Assembly (NCBI GenBank): GCA_003130835.1
Contig: QEXX01000017.1
Coordinates: 1-44,791 of the forward strand
Length of the DNA: 44,791 nucleotides
Direction: 5' to 3'
DNA from: Anaerolineae bacterium
Lineage (GTDB): Bacteria > Chloroflexota > Anaerolineae > Anaerolineales > UBA4823
Part shown: positions 8,421 through 18,385 of the stretch, piece after piece
Layout of the letters: each line of letters opens with the position of its first letter
Position numbering within the stretch: position 1 is the first letter of the stretch
Notes under the pieces: generated by a model
Told to the model about the DNA's origin: nothing
Database searches by the model: none
Seen by the model: only the letters and a program-made list of their open reading frames with translations
Translations under genes and position numbers: made by a program

Positions 8421-9560
8421 TTATTTTAAGCGATCGCTTGTCAAACGATTGCGCAGGAAAGTAGGGATATCTAGGTCTTCGGTGTTAAGGGCGCGCGGTT
8501 GGAAGTCCCGCCGTTGGCTTTGGGTAGTTGAACTGCTCTGCGCTATCCGTTCGGATTTGGTTTCACGGGGCGCTGCCTCACCGCCAGAACGGGGTGGGGC
8601 GGAACGCTCAAAACCCGTGGCGATCACAGTAATCCGCACCTCGTCTCTCATATTGGGATCGATGACTGCTCCAAAGATCAGGTTGACGTCTGGATGGGCA
8701 GTGCTCTTGATGATTTCAGCGGCCTCATTGACGTCATGAAGCGTCAAATCGTTCCCGCCGGTCACATTGAATAGGATGCCTCTGGCGCCATCAATAGTGA
8801 TGTCCAACAACTGGCTGGAGATGGCTTGTTCGGCTGCCATTCGGGCGGCTCCTTCTCCCTTGCCGGTGCCGACGGCCATGAGCGCCGCTCCGCCTTCGGA
8901 CATGATGGTTCGTACATCGGCAAAGTCTAAGTTGATTAATCCCGGCACAGTGATCAATTCGGAAATGCCTTGTACCCCTTGGCGCAGGACGTCATCGGCA
9001 AGTTTAAAGGACTGCTCCACGGTAACCCTCCGATCGACGATTTGTAACAAACGGTCATTTGGAATGACGATAAGAGTGTCAGCCTGTTCCTTTAGTTTGC
9101 TAATCCCTTGTTCGGCGGTTTGAATGCGCTTCGGACCCTCAAAAGAAAATGGGCGGGTCACAACCCCGATGGTCAAAGCCCCGCATTCCTTGGCGATTTG
9201 AGCGACAATGGGGGCTGCGCCGGTGCCGGTTCCGCCTCCCATGCCGGCTGTAATGAAGATCAGATCGGCGCCTTTGAGGATGTTATATAGATCCTCAGCC
9301 GATTCTTCGGCGGCTTTCCTGCCGGTCTCTGGGTCGCCTCCGGAACCTAGTCCGCGGGTCAACTTTTCGCCAATGCGCACGCGAATCGGGGCTTTTGAAT
9401 TGAGCAAGGCTTGCGCGTCCGTGTTGATTCCGACAAACTCAACCCCTTGCAACCCTTCGCTGATCATGCGGTCGACAGCATTACAGCCACCACCGCCCAC
9501 GCCAACAACTTTGATTTTGGCAAACGACTCGATCGAATTGGGAATTGTGTTGGTACTCAT
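8421..9560 (-). CDS. ftsZ: Cell division protein FtsZ
   Basis: Tubulin-like GTPase that forms the division ring. From the ATG at 9560 it is 379 residues. It has the N-terminal nucleotide loop [13 protein letters not shown], the tubulin signature [10 protein letters not shown] (residues 108-117) and a variable linker. The C-terminal peptide [11 protein letters not shown] is typical of the FtsA/membrane-anchor binding tail. The start is supported by GAGGAGG about 8 bases upstream; longer in-frame readings upstream lack such a site and add an atypical leader. It is the last gene of the dcw run, 53 bases after ftsA. Confidence 0.97.
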   Translation of the reverse strand: MSTNTIPNSIESFAKIKVVGVGGGGCNAVDRMISEGLQGVEFVGINTDAQALLNSKAPIRVRIGEKLTRGLGSGGDPETGRKAAEESAEDLYNILKGADLIFITAGMGGGTGTGAAPIVAQIAKECGALTIGVVTRPFSFEGPKRIQTAEQGISKLKEQADTLIVIPNDRLLQIVDRRVTVEQSFKLADDVLRQGVQGISELITVPGLINLDFADVRTIMSEGGAALMAVGTGKGEGAARMAAEQAISSQLLDITIDGARGILFNVTGGNDLTLHDVNEAAEIIKSTAHPDVNLIFGAVIDPNMRDEVRITVIATGFERSAPPRSGGEAAPRETKSERIAQSSSTTQSQRRDFQPRALNTEDLDIPTFLRNRLTSDRLK

Positions 9561-9613
9561 AAAATGATCCTCCTCATACAGAAATTCTCGTCTCTTGTTA
9601 TCGGTATCCCCTA

Positions 9614-10861
9614 TCAGGGGAGAAGCCGTCGTAACCATTCCTTTAGGATTTCCCAAGCCTGATTCTCTCCGGCAAGGCGTGGGTGGAAATCCTTCTGTGA
9701 TGTGGTTGTTATAAATTCGTTATAGAGATAAGCCCACTTCAGCAGCCCGACAGAAGTGGCAAAGGCCGGTGAATTCAAACGATCGCTCATGCCCACTAGT
9801 CCTTCGGGACGAGCGATGCGCACCGGCACACCAAAGATACGATTTGCCATCGTGCGCATCCCTGGCAGTAGACTGCTGCCACCCGTCAAGACAATGCCAG
9901 CCGGTAGGAGACCGTCGTATCCCGATCGTTTTAACTCTTGGAGAACTAAGCTGAAAATCTCTTCTACCCGCGCTTCGATAATGTTGGCAAGGGTGGCACG
10001 GCTGATTTCAACCGCTTGATTTTCGCCAAAGGGCTTTATTTCAAAGGTTTCGTATTCGTTCACCTCCGCTTGGATGGCATGACCGTGTTGAATTTTGATC
10101 TCTTCTGCTTGAGACATGGGTAAGTGTAGTCCCTGAGCAATATCCGAAGTGATATGATTCCCGCCAACCGCTAAAACCGCTGTGTACCAGACATCCCCTT
10201 CGCTGTACAGGGCGATATCGGTGGTGCCGCCGCCAATATCACAAACCAAGACCCCCATTTGGCGCTCGGTTTCTGTCAGGGCAACCTCAGCCGAGGCAAG
10301 GGGGTTAAGGACGAATTGGGACACCTCAACGCCGGATAAGCCCACGCATTGCCGTAGGTTTTCTGTGGAAGCGGCTGAAGCGGTGATGATGTGCGTTTCA
10401 ACTTCCAGGCGATAGCCATGCATGCCGATGGGCATCCGAATTCCTTCTTGTCCGTCCACGTTGAAGCCACGATGGATGACGTGGATGATTTCGCGGTTGT
10501 GGGGGATGGAGATGGCTCGCGCCGACTCGATGGCGCGTAGAATGTCATCTTGGTCAATCACCCGTCCGCTTACACCCACTACCCCGCGACTATTGGTCGA
10601 AGAGACTTGCGAACCAGCCATGCTGACCAAGGCGGTGTTGATCTCCATCCCTGACGTGCGCTCAGCTTTTTCGATTGAACGCTTAACTGCTTGAGAGGCT
10701 GCAGCCAGGTCTACGATGACACCTTTCTTAATGCCTTGAGAGGGTTCAATGCCGACCCCTAAGATTTGCAGTTGGCCCGCTGTTTCCTCATAGCCGACTA
10801 AGGTGCAAATTTTGGTCGTGCCGATATCGATCCCAACAACGACTGGACGTTCGGTTTTCAT
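9614..10861 (-). CDS. ftsA: Cell division protein FtsA
   Basis: Actin-like ATPase that tethers FtsZ to the membrane. Phosphate-1 motif [13 protein letters not shown] lies near the N-terminus, [10 protein letters not shown] forms phosphate-2, and [11 protein letters not shown] forms the adenosine motif. The last 13 residues ([13 protein letters not shown]) form an amphipathic helix of the kind that inserts in the membrane. The ATG at 10861 is favoured over that at 10867 because GGAG then lies 8 bases away; it follows the ftsQ stop by 2 bases. Confidence 0.96.
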   Translation of the reverse strand: MKTERPVVVGIDIGTTKICTLVGYEETAGQLQILGVGIEPSQGIKKGVIVDLAAASQAVKRSIEKAERTSGMEINTALVSMAGSQVSSTNSRGVVGVSGRVIDQDDILRAIESARAISIPHNREIIHVIHRGFNVDGQEGIRMPIGMHGYRLEVETHIITASAASTENLRQCVGLSGVEVSQFVLNPLASAEVALTETERQMGVLVCDIGGGTTDIALYSEGDVWYTAVLAVGGNHITSDIAQGLHLPMSQAEEIKIQHGHAIQAEVNEYETFEIKPFGENQAVEISRATLANIIEARVEEIFSLVLQELKRSGYDGLLPAGIVLTGGSSLLPGMRTMANRIFGVPVRIARPEGLVGMSDRLNSPAFATSVGLLKWAYLYNEFITTTSQKDFHPRLAGENQAWEILKEWLRRLLP

Positions 10862-10863
10862 TA

Positions 10864-11871
10864 TCATCGCTCCAATCGGTAATACGGTGCATGGACGTAT
10901 TCAATACTGATCAGCACCGGCTTCTGTTCTTCTTTCTTGATGATTTTCTTGACCATCAATTCATAGATCTGCATCTTAAGACTGAGATCCTTCAATGCGC
11001 CGACATACACGGTCCACCCGCGCGGATCACGCCAGCCAATTCCGCGTTCCTGATCGTAAAATAAAACTGCTCCATCCGGGATCATGGCGCTGATCGATAG
11101 GATGCCTGAAACCAACTCAATAGGAAGCAGAGGTTCGCGCAGCGCGCTTTGTGCTTCAGGCTGTATAGGCAAGGGAAAATCTTTGGCTTCGATCACCAAT
11201 TTTGGAAGATTGTTCCCCTCACCGCGCACCGGAAAAGCGAATCCTTCCGCATCGACCAGCCAGGTGCGATCCTCGTGTTTCCAGACTAAAATTGGTTTTC
11301 TTTCCTCCACCTGGATGGTGACCTTATTGGGGAAATTTAGATTGATGTCTACCCTGCGAAATTCTGGAAATTGGGTAATGATCTGCTCGCGGATCGCTTG
11401 CGGATCAATCGTGAAAACTGGCTGACCCTCAAGATCCAACTCGATTGAAACCTCTTTGGCGCTAATGCGCTGCAATCCTTGATAGTTCACCGTATTCACT
11501 TTGAAAACAGGCGCTGTCCAAAGCAAGTAGAGAATGGCTATCATGGCTAGGCTCAACGAAGCGGAGAAAAGCCTCCAACCTAACCGAATTTGCGGTAGGC
11601 TTGGCAACTGAATTTCTGCGCCTGGAATGCCGAGGGGGACATGCACACGGCGGTTAACCTTAACGGTGCGGCGGGGGGTTGCCATTGGCAAACCGGAGAG
11701 GGTTCCCCGCATTAGGACGGGAACGCGGCGAGCATCCATCTCGGCGATCCTCTTTCGCCCGCTGGTAGAGCTCCTTAGGCGCGGTTTATTGCGCCGTTTC
11801 CCCGTCCAAGGGCTCGTGGGGAAGGAAGAAGTCTTCAGAAAGGTCGGTGAGGAAGAATTTCTGTCTTTCAC
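10864..11871 (-). CDS. ftsQ: Cell division protein FtsQ/DivIB
   Basis: Single-pass divisome protein. A long basic N-terminal tail of about 95 residues precedes one membrane segment (LFSASLSLAMIAILYLLW). The external POTRA domain follows (FKVNTVNYQGLQRISAKEVS) and then the FtsQ beta domain. It begins at GTG, whose bases overlap the ddl stop (GTGA), so translation is coupled. A shorter start (M at residue 45 or 53) is possible and would reduce the unusually long cytoplasmic tail. Confidence 0.88.
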   Translation of the reverse strand: MKDRNSSSPTFLKTSSFPTSPWTGKRRNKPRLRSSTSGRKRIAEMDARRVPVLMRGTLSGLPMATPRRTVKVNRRVHVPLGIPGAEIQLPSLPQIRLGWRLFSASLSLAMIAILYLLWTAPVFKVNTVNYQGLQRISAKEVSIELDLEGQPVFTIDPQAIREQIITQFPEFRRVDINLNFPNKVTIQVEERKPILVWKHEDRTWLVDAEGFAFPVRGEGNNLPKLVIEAKDFPLPIQPEAQSALREPLLPIELVSGILSISAMIPDGAVLFYDQERGIGWRDPRGWTVYVGALKDLSLKMQIYELMVKKIIKKEEQKPVLISIEYVHAPYYRLER

Positions 11872-13004
11872 TTTCCTTGACTTTCTCGCTGATACCGATA
11901 CAAATTTTTCGCTTTTTCCGCTTTACGAGCCAGAGCTAACTCGATCAAGCGGTCAACTAACTCTGGATAGCTGATTCCAACTGCATTCCAGAGCTTGGGA
12001 TACATGCTAATCCTCGTGAAACCAGGAATCGTATTGATCTCATTGACAAACAACTCTCCGCTCTCTTTGTCCAAAAGCATATCCACTCGGGCCATTCCAG
12101 CGCCATCAATGGCTTTAAAGGTTCGGATGGCTAACGAGCGAGCATAATCGGTCAACTGCGGCTCCAAGGGCGCCGGAATGAGCAGTTGAGAGCGATCATC
12201 ATGGTATTTTGCGTTGTAGGAATAAAATTCATCAGCAGGGATGATCTCGCCGGGAATGGATGCATCTACATCCTCATTCCCCAGGACACTTACCTCGATT
12301 TCACGAGCGTTGATCCCACGCTCGACTAAAATGCGGCGGTCATAGCGAATAGCGTCCTTTAATCCCAGCCTTAGCTCTTGGCGATCGTGGCACTTGCTGA
12401 CCCCAACCGAAGAACCAAGGTTAGCCGGCTTCACAAAAAGTGGATAGGGGGCAATGTTTTCGCTTTTGGCGATGACCTCCTCTAGGCGACTCTCCACCTC
12501 TTGGCGGGTGAAGACCATCCAATCCACAACTGGGATTTGGTGAGCTTTCATGACATCTTTGAAGATGCCTTTGTCCATACCGACTGCTGAAGCGACCACC
12601 CCAGAACCGACATAAGCAACGTTCGCCATCTCTAATAACCCTTGAATCGTGCCATCTTCGCCAAAGGTGCCGTGCAGAACGGGAAAGACAACATCGACGG
12701 CGCTCAGATGGCTTAAGAGTTCATCCGATTGTTCCTTCTTGATCAGGTAGATGCCGTTGCGAGTCGGATCTGCAAGAAGAGTAGCCGGAGTACAGGAGCT
12801 CAAGTCACCTTCATTCAAGGCTTCGAGGGCATTGTTGCCGAAGTACCATTGGCCCTCATGGGTAATCCCAATTTGGATCACCTCATAGCGCTCAGCATCC
12901 AATGCAGACAGAATCGAGCGAGCGGATAGCAGGGAAATCTCATGTTCTCCGGAAACCCCGCCGAACAAAACGGCCACCTTTAACTTTTGTTTTGGATTAC
13001 CCAT
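11868..13004 (-). CDS. ddl: D-alanine--D-alanine ligase
   Basis: ATP-grasp enzyme that makes D-Ala-D-Ala for the MurF step. The N-terminus has FGGVSGEHEISLLSA with catalytic Glu20. The ATP-binding centre includes VKPANLGSSVGVSKC. The C-terminus holds the metal-binding NEINTIPGFTRISMYP. At 378 residues it is a normal length for the longer Ddl class. It overlaps murB by 8 bases and ftsQ by 4, so it is clearly within the operon. Confidence 0.96.
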   Translation of the reverse strand: MGNPKQKLKVAVLFGGVSGEHEISLLSARSILSALDAERYEVIQIGITHEGQWYFGNNALEALNEGDLSSCTPATLLADPTRNGIYLIKKEQSDELLSHLSAVDVVFPVLHGTFGEDGTIQGLLEMANVAYVGSGVVASAVGMDKGIFKDVMKAHQIPVVDWMVFTRQEVESRLEEVIAKSENIAPYPLFVKPANLGSSVGVSKCHDRQELRLGLKDAIRYDRRILVERGINAREIEVSVLGNEDVDASIPGEIIPADEFYSYNAKYHDDRSQLLIPAPLEPQLTDYARSLAIRTFKAIDGAGMARVDMLLDKESGELFVNEINTIPGFTRISMYPKLWNAVGISYPELVDRLIELALARKAEKAKNLYRYQRESQGK

Positions 13005-14034
13005 TGTGCACCTCTAGGATTGAGTTGATCATTGTCCGAGTTTGTGGCTCTGGGAAAATCCCCAGTGGTTGAATCTCCAATTCTAACTGGATGCCAAATT
13101 TGGCGGCGACAGTTTGGCGAGCCACTTGGATCAATTGCCAGACGTCGTTGGCGCTTGCGTTGCCCAAATTGATAAAGAAGTTGGCATGCATTGGACTAAT
13201 CATGGCTCTGCCCACGGTCAATCCTTTTAAACCCGCTTGCTCGATCAGCCGCCCGGCGAAATCGCCAGGTGGATTTTTGAACATGGAACCCAAACTCGCC
13301 CCCGGAGGCTGCGTTCTACGGCGATGCTGATTATATTGATCCATTTTAGCCTTAATCTCTTGTGGGTTGCCACGCTCAAGACGCAAGAGAGCAGCTAAGA
13401 CAACGGCTTGGTTGGGCTGATCCTTCAAGCGGCTTGAGCGATAGCGATATTCCATATCAGCCAAAGTCCATTGCTCTTGCACGGCTCGGACTTGGTGGGT
13501 TTCCAATTTGCGATGCAAGATTGTAGCCATAACGAAATTGCCAGCCATATTGCCACCGAAGGCACCAGCATTGTTGACGACAGCGCCTCCAACGGTACCA
13601 GGGATGCCACATGCCCACTCTAATCCGCTGAAGCCGCGTTCAGCCGCCTGGCGGGCAAGATGAGTGAGAGTGACACCAGCGTCTGCCCAAACGAGCACCG
13701 CTTCTTCGTTGTCATCAAACCGAATGCGAGCACGTCCGCGGGCGCGATTAATGATCACTAAGCCTGGTAATCCCTCGTCACTGATCAGGACATTCGAACC
13801 ACCGCCTAAGAGCGTATAGGGAATATCTTTTTCCCAAATCAGGCTGATCAGTTGTTCTAACTTGGAGGACGAGTTAACCTCCACGAAAAATTCTGCATTA
13901 CCTCCGATGCGAGCCGCCGTATAGCGAGCCAGGGGTACCTGACTCTGAAGGGTTAAGCCCACTTTCTGGGTGATTTCCTCCAGCAATTTTGTGAAGGCGG
14001 ATGTAGGAGATAAGCTTTTTACCGTAGCGTTCAT
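12997..14034 (-). CDS. murB: UDP-N-acetylenolpyruvoylglucosamine reductase
   Basis: FAD enzyme that completes UDP-MurNAc. FAD-binding motif LLGGGSNVLISDEGLPG is followed by CGIPGTVGGAVVNNAGAFGGNM. The catalytic serine lies in GSMFKNPPGDFAGRLIEQAGLKG, and the short Tyr-less arrangement fits type II MurB. At 345 residues the protein is somewhat longer than the minimal type. It overlaps murC by 4 bases and ddl by 8. Confidence 0.96.
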   Translation of the reverse strand: MNATVKSLSPTSAFTKLLEEITQKVGLTLQSQVPLARYTAARIGGNAEFFVEVNSSSKLEQLISLIWEKDIPYTLLGGGSNVLISDEGLPGLVIINRARGRARIRFDDNEEAVLVWADAGVTLTHLARQAAERGFSGLEWACGIPGTVGGAVVNNAGAFGGNMAGNFVMATILHRKLETHQVRAVQEQWTLADMEYRYRSSRLKDQPNQAVVLAALLRLERGNPQEIKAKMDQYNQHRRRTQPPGASLGSMFKNPPGDFAGRLIEQAGLKGLTVGRAMISPMHANFFINLGNASANDVWQLIQVARQTVAAKFGIQLELEIQPLGIFPEPQTRTMINSILEVHNG

Positions 14035-15437
14035 AGGCCTTTCTCTTGCGACTGCTCCAGTTCATTGAGCAGACGATGACTGAGTTGATCGGCATCGCCT
14101 GCCGAAAGGATGAGGACAACCTGGTTGGGGGCAAGGTTTTCCACTAAGAATTGGGCGGCCGCCTCGAGGCGCGGAATGAAAAAATGTCTCTCGGATTGAA
14201 TTTCGGTAGCTAATTTTGCCATGGAGAACCCTGGCGGAGCTTTTTCCCGAGCGCCATAGACATCAAGGACAATGACCGCATCGGCATCGGCAAACGCTTG
14301 GCGAAAGCCTTCCCAGAGACGCAGGGTGCGCGAATAGGTATGGGGTTGCCAGACTGCCCAAAGGAACTGGTCGGGAAAGCGGTCGCGAGCGGCCGATAGG
14401 GTGGCTTTGATTTCACTTGGATGATGCGCATAGTCGTCAACCAAGGTGACTCCCTGGAGCGTCCCTCGAATTTGGAAGCGGCGAGCTGAACCATGAAACG
14501 CACTCAGGGCTTGGGCAGCTTCTTGGAGAGGTAAGCCTATTTGATGACATAAAGCGACAACAGCCAAGGCATTGCGTACATTATGGAGCCCAGGGATTTG
14601 TAACTCGACTTGTGCCAATGCTTCACCTTGCCAGACTGCCTTAAAAGAGTAGGCGCCGTGATGGTTGATACCCACTTGGCTGGCAAGGTAGTCTGCCAAG
14701 GCGGCATTGGGCGAATTTTGTAAGGCATAGCCGATGGATGGTGGTTTTGCTTGGCGGCGCGAGAGCAGTCGTCGCACACCTTCGTCTTCTACACAGGCGA
14801 TTAAGCAGCCATCGGGTTGAATTTGTGAGACAAATTGCTCGAAGGCAGCTTGGAATTGGTGCGGAGTAGGGTAGCAATCAGGGTGATCGTACTCAATGTT
14901 AGTGAGGATAGCGTATTGCGGGTGCAACCCCAAGAACATTCCATCGTACTCATCAGCTTCGATCACGAAATAGCTTCCCTGACCGGCCTGTGCATTGGTT
15001 TGGAGGTCAATAGAAACGCCACCAATCACGAAGGAAGGATCGAGGCCCAATTGAGAGAGGACCCAGGCAGTCATGGCGGTTGTGGTGGTTTTCCCGTGTG
15101 TACCAGCAATGGCAATGGTTTTTTGCTCGCCGATTAAGAAAGGCAGAAATTCGACCCGCTTGAAGATCGGGATGCCGGCGGCTTGTGCGGCTTGCACTTC
15201 TGGGTTGTCCTCGGCGATTGCCGATGAGCGGATGATGAGCTGCGCGTCATGGACATTTTGCGGTTGGTGCCCAATGTAAACCTGGATGCCTTCTTCGGAG
15301 AGTTGCTGCACGACCGGCGACCAAGTTCGATCAGAGCCGCTCACCCGCAGGCCCCTTTGGTTTAAAACGCGGGCAATGGCGGAGAGACCGCTGCCTCCAA
15401 TACCGATCAAATGAATCCGAGTGCCGATTTCGAGCAT
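14031..15437 (-). CDS. murC: UDP-N-acetylmuramate--L-alanine ligase
   Basis: Adds the first amino acid, L-Ala, to UDP-MurNAc in the cytoplasm. From the ATG at 15437 the protein begins MLEIGTRIHLIGIGGSG (a Rossmann loop), and residues 112-120 are the P-loop GTHGKTTTT. DDYAHHPSEI marks the C-terminal ligase domain. The ATG shares a base with the stop of the cvpA-like gene (TGATG), which fixes the start; a longer upstream reading would only duplicate that gene in another frame. Confidence 0.96.
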   Translation of the reverse strand: MLEIGTRIHLIGIGGSGLSAIARVLNQRGLRVSGSDRTWSPVVQQLSEEGIQVYIGHQPQNVHDAQLIIRSSAIAEDNPEVQAAQAAGIPIFKRVEFLPFLIGEQKTIAIAGTHGKTTTTAMTAWVLSQLGLDPSFVIGGVSIDLQTNAQAGQGSYFVIEADEYDGMFLGLHPQYAILTNIEYDHPDCYPTPHQFQAAFEQFVSQIQPDGCLIACVEDEGVRRLLSRRQAKPPSIGYALQNSPNAALADYLASQVGINHHGAYSFKAVWQGEALAQVELQIPGLHNVRNALAVVALCHQIGLPLQEAAQALSAFHGSARRFQIRGTLQGVTLVDDYAHHPSEIKATLSAARDRFPDQFLWAVWQPHTYSRTLRLWEGFRQAFADADAVIVLDVYGAREKAPPGFSMAKLATEIQSERHFFIPRLEAAAQFLVENLAPNQVVLILSAGDADQLSHRLLNELEQSQEKGL

Positions 15438-15976
15438 CAGATAAATACCACCAAGACAAAGAGTGCAAATAGAATCACAGCAAAGAAAATGGTCGGAATC
15501 CCCAACCAACGCGGTGCCAATAGGGGAATCAAGTCCTGAGCCGCCTCATAGCCGGGAAACTCTGGCTTTGGAGGAAGGATCACTTTTGGGAAGGGATAAT
15601 TCGACTGCTCGAGGAAATACCAAATGCTACCTATGATTAAGAAACCATTGAGCAAACCCAATACAAAACCGAGCAGTATGTCAGATAACTTGTCGCGGGC
15701 AAACTTTCCGCCGCTGAGCTTTGGAATGTTGGGGGTTTGGTAGCCGAAGAAAGACAAAACCAATACAACGATGGTGCGTGTCCAGAAAACCGGCGTACCG
15801 TTTTTGGTATCCAAGAAAGCGCGCACTGGCGGGACATAGCGTTCCAGAACGGCAAGGATAAAAAGCGCAAGGATGGCGCTAAAGGTAACTAGGACTTCCT
15901 TTGCCCAACCGCGCATAGCACCGATCACACCAAAGATAATCACTAAAAGCCAAAAAGCTGCTGCTAAACTGATCAT
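15437..15976 (-). CDS. CvpA-like multi-pass membrane protein in the dcw cluster
   Basis: A 179-residue protein with about four hydrophobic helices. The first (LAAAFWLLVIIFGVIGAMRGW) followed by KEVLVTFSAILALFIL has the CvpA/colicin-V-production layout. The rest is less conserved, ending in a strongly hydrophobic helix (IFFAVILFALFVLVVFI). It is tied to its neighbours by a 4-base overlap with murG and a 1-base overlap with murC, so a wall or division-linked membrane role is likely. The molecular function is unknown. Confidence 0.7.
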   Translation of the reverse strand: MISLAAAFWLLVIIFGVIGAMRGWAKEVLVTFSAILALFILAVLERYVPPVRAFLDTKNGTPVFWTRTIVVLVLSFFGYQTPNIPKLSGGKFARDKLSDILLGFVLGLLNGFLIIGSIWYFLEQSNYPFPKVILPPKPEFPGYEAAQDLIPLLAPRWLGIPTIFFAVILFALFVLVVFI

Positions 15977-17193
15977 GTCTGACCTAACCTTTCTCTTGCA
16001 GCTTGCAAGATGCTTTCGGCGATCGTGTAGGCGGCATTGGGTTGAACAAGGGTGTTTAGCGCTGTGCGCATTTCGGCGAGGATGGTTGGATTTGCGAGAA
16101 GTGTTTGGATTTCGGGTAACAGCTTTGTGGGCAGGTCGCTGTCAGCCAGAATGCGGGCGGCTTTTTTGTTGGCTAAATATTCGGCATTGACTTGTTGGTA
16201 CCGCCAGGCATAAGGATAAGGTACTAAAATAGCCGGCAACCCAAAGATGGGTAATTCACCCAGCACTGACGCACCGGCGCGACAGACTGCCAAATCTGCG
16301 GCGGCAAACGCTGCGCTCATCTCTTCGTGTAGATAGGGGAAAGGATGATAACGAGCAAATTGCTCGGCAGGCAGGTGCCTTTCTAGCTGAGATTGAAATT
16401 GCTGCACCTCTGCCCAATCTAAATGACCGCTAAGGTGAATCACTTGAGTGAATTGCAGGAGCTGAGGTAGGATAGCCATCACGGCCCGGTTGATGGAGCG
16501 GGCACCTTTGCTGCCACCGAAAACGAGCAAAACTGGCAAGTTTGGGTCTAGTTGGAAAAGATGACAAGCTCTTTCTTTCCGTTGAGGGTGCGACGCCCAT
16601 TTGATATGTTCAGCGCGCACGGGATAACCGCTGATCTTCAATGGCGCCGATTGGGGAAAGTACTGACGGCTTTCTGTGGTAGTTACATTGATGCAGTCCG
16701 CAAAGCGAGAGATGACCTTGAGGGCGAAAGCCGGTTCGATATCGGGGACGTACAACACGATTTTTGGGCGTCTGGCTTTTGGTTGACCGTAGCGGGCCGC
16801 AATAGACATGGGAAAAGCTATATACCCCCCGGTGAACAGAATCACATGCGGTTGATAACGGTTCAAGATCGTTTGGGAAGCGAGGATGCCCCGACCGATT
16901 TGCAGCGCATTGGATGGCAGTCTTTTCCATCCTACCCCATGCACGCCAGCAGCCGGGATTTCCTGATAGGGGATGCCCATGCGGCGCACAATGGATGCCT
17001 CCATACCTCCAATGCCACCGACCCACAGGGTGGAGATTTGTTTCGCGGGAGGGAACTGCATCTGAGTTCTCATTTGAACCGTTTCCCGAAAAGGATTATC
17101 CTCGTCCATTAACGCTTGCAGAACGGCGAGGGCGGGATACACGCCGCCGCCGGTCCCACCGGCGCAAATCAACCATTTTACTGAAGAGATCAT
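15973..17193 (-). CDS. murG: MurG, lipid II-forming GlcNAc transferase
   Basis: GT-B enzyme at the inner face of the membrane; adds GlcNAc to lipid I. It has the first glycine loop AGGTGGGVYPALAVL, the second FGGSKGARSIN, and the donor-site motif CRAGASVLGELPIFGLPAILVPYP. The first loop reads GGTGGG where the family usually has GGTGGH, so a conserved His is replaced by Gly17. At 406 residues it is longer than the usual ~360. Its first 98 bases are shared with the 3' end of ftsW in another frame. Confidence 0.95.
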   Translation of the reverse strand: MISSVKWLICAGGTGGGVYPALAVLQALMDEDNPFRETVQMRTQMQFPPAKQISTLWVGGIGGMEASIVRRMGIPYQEIPAAGVHGVGWKRLPSNALQIGRGILASQTILNRYQPHVILFTGGYIAFPMSIAARYGQPKARRPKIVLYVPDIEPAFALKVISRFADCINVTTTESRQYFPQSAPLKISGYPVRAEHIKWASHPQRKERACHLFQLDPNLPVLLVFGGSKGARSINRAVMAILPQLLQFTQVIHLSGHLDWAEVQQFQSQLERHLPAEQFARYHPFPYLHEEMSAAFAAADLAVCRAGASVLGELPIFGLPAILVPYPYAWRYQQVNAEYLANKKAARILADSDLPTKLLPEIQTLLANPTILAEMRTALNTLVQPNAAYTIAESILQAARERLGQT

Positions 17194-18385
17194 CCTTTGG
17201 TTCCTTGTTATCTTCTGAACGGATACACACGTTCAAGATGGTGGCGATGGCAAAGATCGAGACAACCAAGTTTGAGCCGCCGGCGCTGACGAACGGTAAA
17301 GCATTGCCGGTGAAAGGGATGAGATTGACGATTTGAGCCATATTGATCAAGGCTTCCATCACAATCCAGCTTGTCATCCCGGCGGATAACAGCGATCCTA
17401 ATTGGTCGGGAGCCCGTTGTGAGATCGCTAAGCCACGCCATAGAATAACCAAGTATAACCCAAGCAAGAACGTTGTTCCAATCAATCCGAATTCTTCGCC
17501 AACGATGGCAAAGATACTGTCGGATTGTGGGGTGGGCAGGCCGGTGCTTTTGGTCACACTGTTCCCCAGACCAACCCCAAAGATTCCCCCTTTGTAGAAC
17601 GCCTCCAACGCACGTTGCACCTGATAGGGAGCAAGAGTGGGATCGGCGATGCCTTGCATCCAATTCATCACCCGAGCCCGCCCGGTATCGGTAAAGAGAA
17701 TAATCCCTATTCCTAAGAGAAATACCCCTAACACGAGCACCAGAATTTGTTTCCAATCGCCTCCGGCTAAGAAGAAGAGCATTCCGCCGATAACCAGTAT
17801 GGTCAAAACAGCACTATAGTCGGGTTGTAAGAGGATAAAAGCGCTCATGATGCCAAGGATCAGGATGAGCGGGATTAAGCCCAACGTAATTTCCTTCAGG
17901 GTCTCTTTATTTTTATCCAGCCAAAATGCCACATAGACAACCGTAATGAATTTCGCCAGCTCTGCCGGTTGATACGAGCCTCCCAATAAGCCTCGGCGGG
18001 CGCCAAAACGGCTTTCGCCAACAAACAGAACCGCCAGCAGCATCAAGATGACCAGCATTGCGGCTGGAAAAACAAAAGGCTTCCAGGAGTGATAATCGAT
18101 GATTACCACCCATGGGGCTGCTACCAAGGCAACCACCAAAGCCAAGACTTGGCGGAGAAAAATACTGTATATGGAGACCAAATCGCGCGTGCCACTGAAG
18201 TAAAATGAAATCTCGGCACTGGCAGAATAGATCATCATTAATCCGAATAACAATAGTGCGATACAGACCAAAATCAACGGCAAATCCACCTTTAGATAGG
18301 CTCTGCCTTGCCACCATCGCTGGGCTGTACGGGGTGGATTTGATTGGTTTGACTTCAAAAATCCAGAATCCATTTTCGGAAACAC
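17096..18385 (-). CDS. ftsW: Lipid II polymerase / division protein FtsW
   Basis: SEDS-family glycosyltransferase that polymerises lipid II at the septum with FtsI. It has about ten membrane segments, the SEDS stretch YQPAELAKFITVVYVAFWL and the C-terminal motif IPFTGNALPFVSAGGSNL. A GTG at 18385 with GAGGAG 8 bases upstream is the better-supported start; an ATG at 18373 is the alternative. It overlaps murD by 31 bases and murG by 98. The final 30 residues are Arg-rich and lie entirely over the murG start. Confidence 0.94.
   Translation of the reverse strand: MFPKMDSGFLKSNQSNPPRTAQRWWQGRAYLKVDLPLILVCIALLLFGLMMIYSASAEISFYFSGTRDLVSIYSIFLRQVLALVVALVAAPWVVIIDYHSWKPFVFPAAMLVILMLLAVLFVGESRFGARRGLLGGSYQPAELAKFITVVYVAFWLDKNKETLKEITLGLIPLILILGIMSAFILLQPDYSAVLTILVIGGMLFFLAGGDWKQILVLVLGVFLLGIGIILFTDTGRARVMNWMQGIADPTLAPYQVQRALEAFYKGGIFGVGLGNSVTKSTGLPTPQSDSIFAIVGEEFGLIGTTFLLGLYLVILWRGLAISQRAPDQLGSLLSAGMTSWIVMEALINMAQIVNLIPFTGNALPFVSAGGSNLVVSIFAIATILNVCIRSEDNKEPKDDLFSKMVDLRRWDRRRRVSRPRRSASVNGRG

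Noticed and set aside
8168..8464. 98-codon plus-strand frame between nrdR and ftsZ
   Set aside because: It covers the three hairpins and the ftsZ end and has no protein-like features.
9561..9656. N-terminal extension of FtsZ
   Set aside because: The added residues are atypical and GAGGAGG supports the ATG at 9560.
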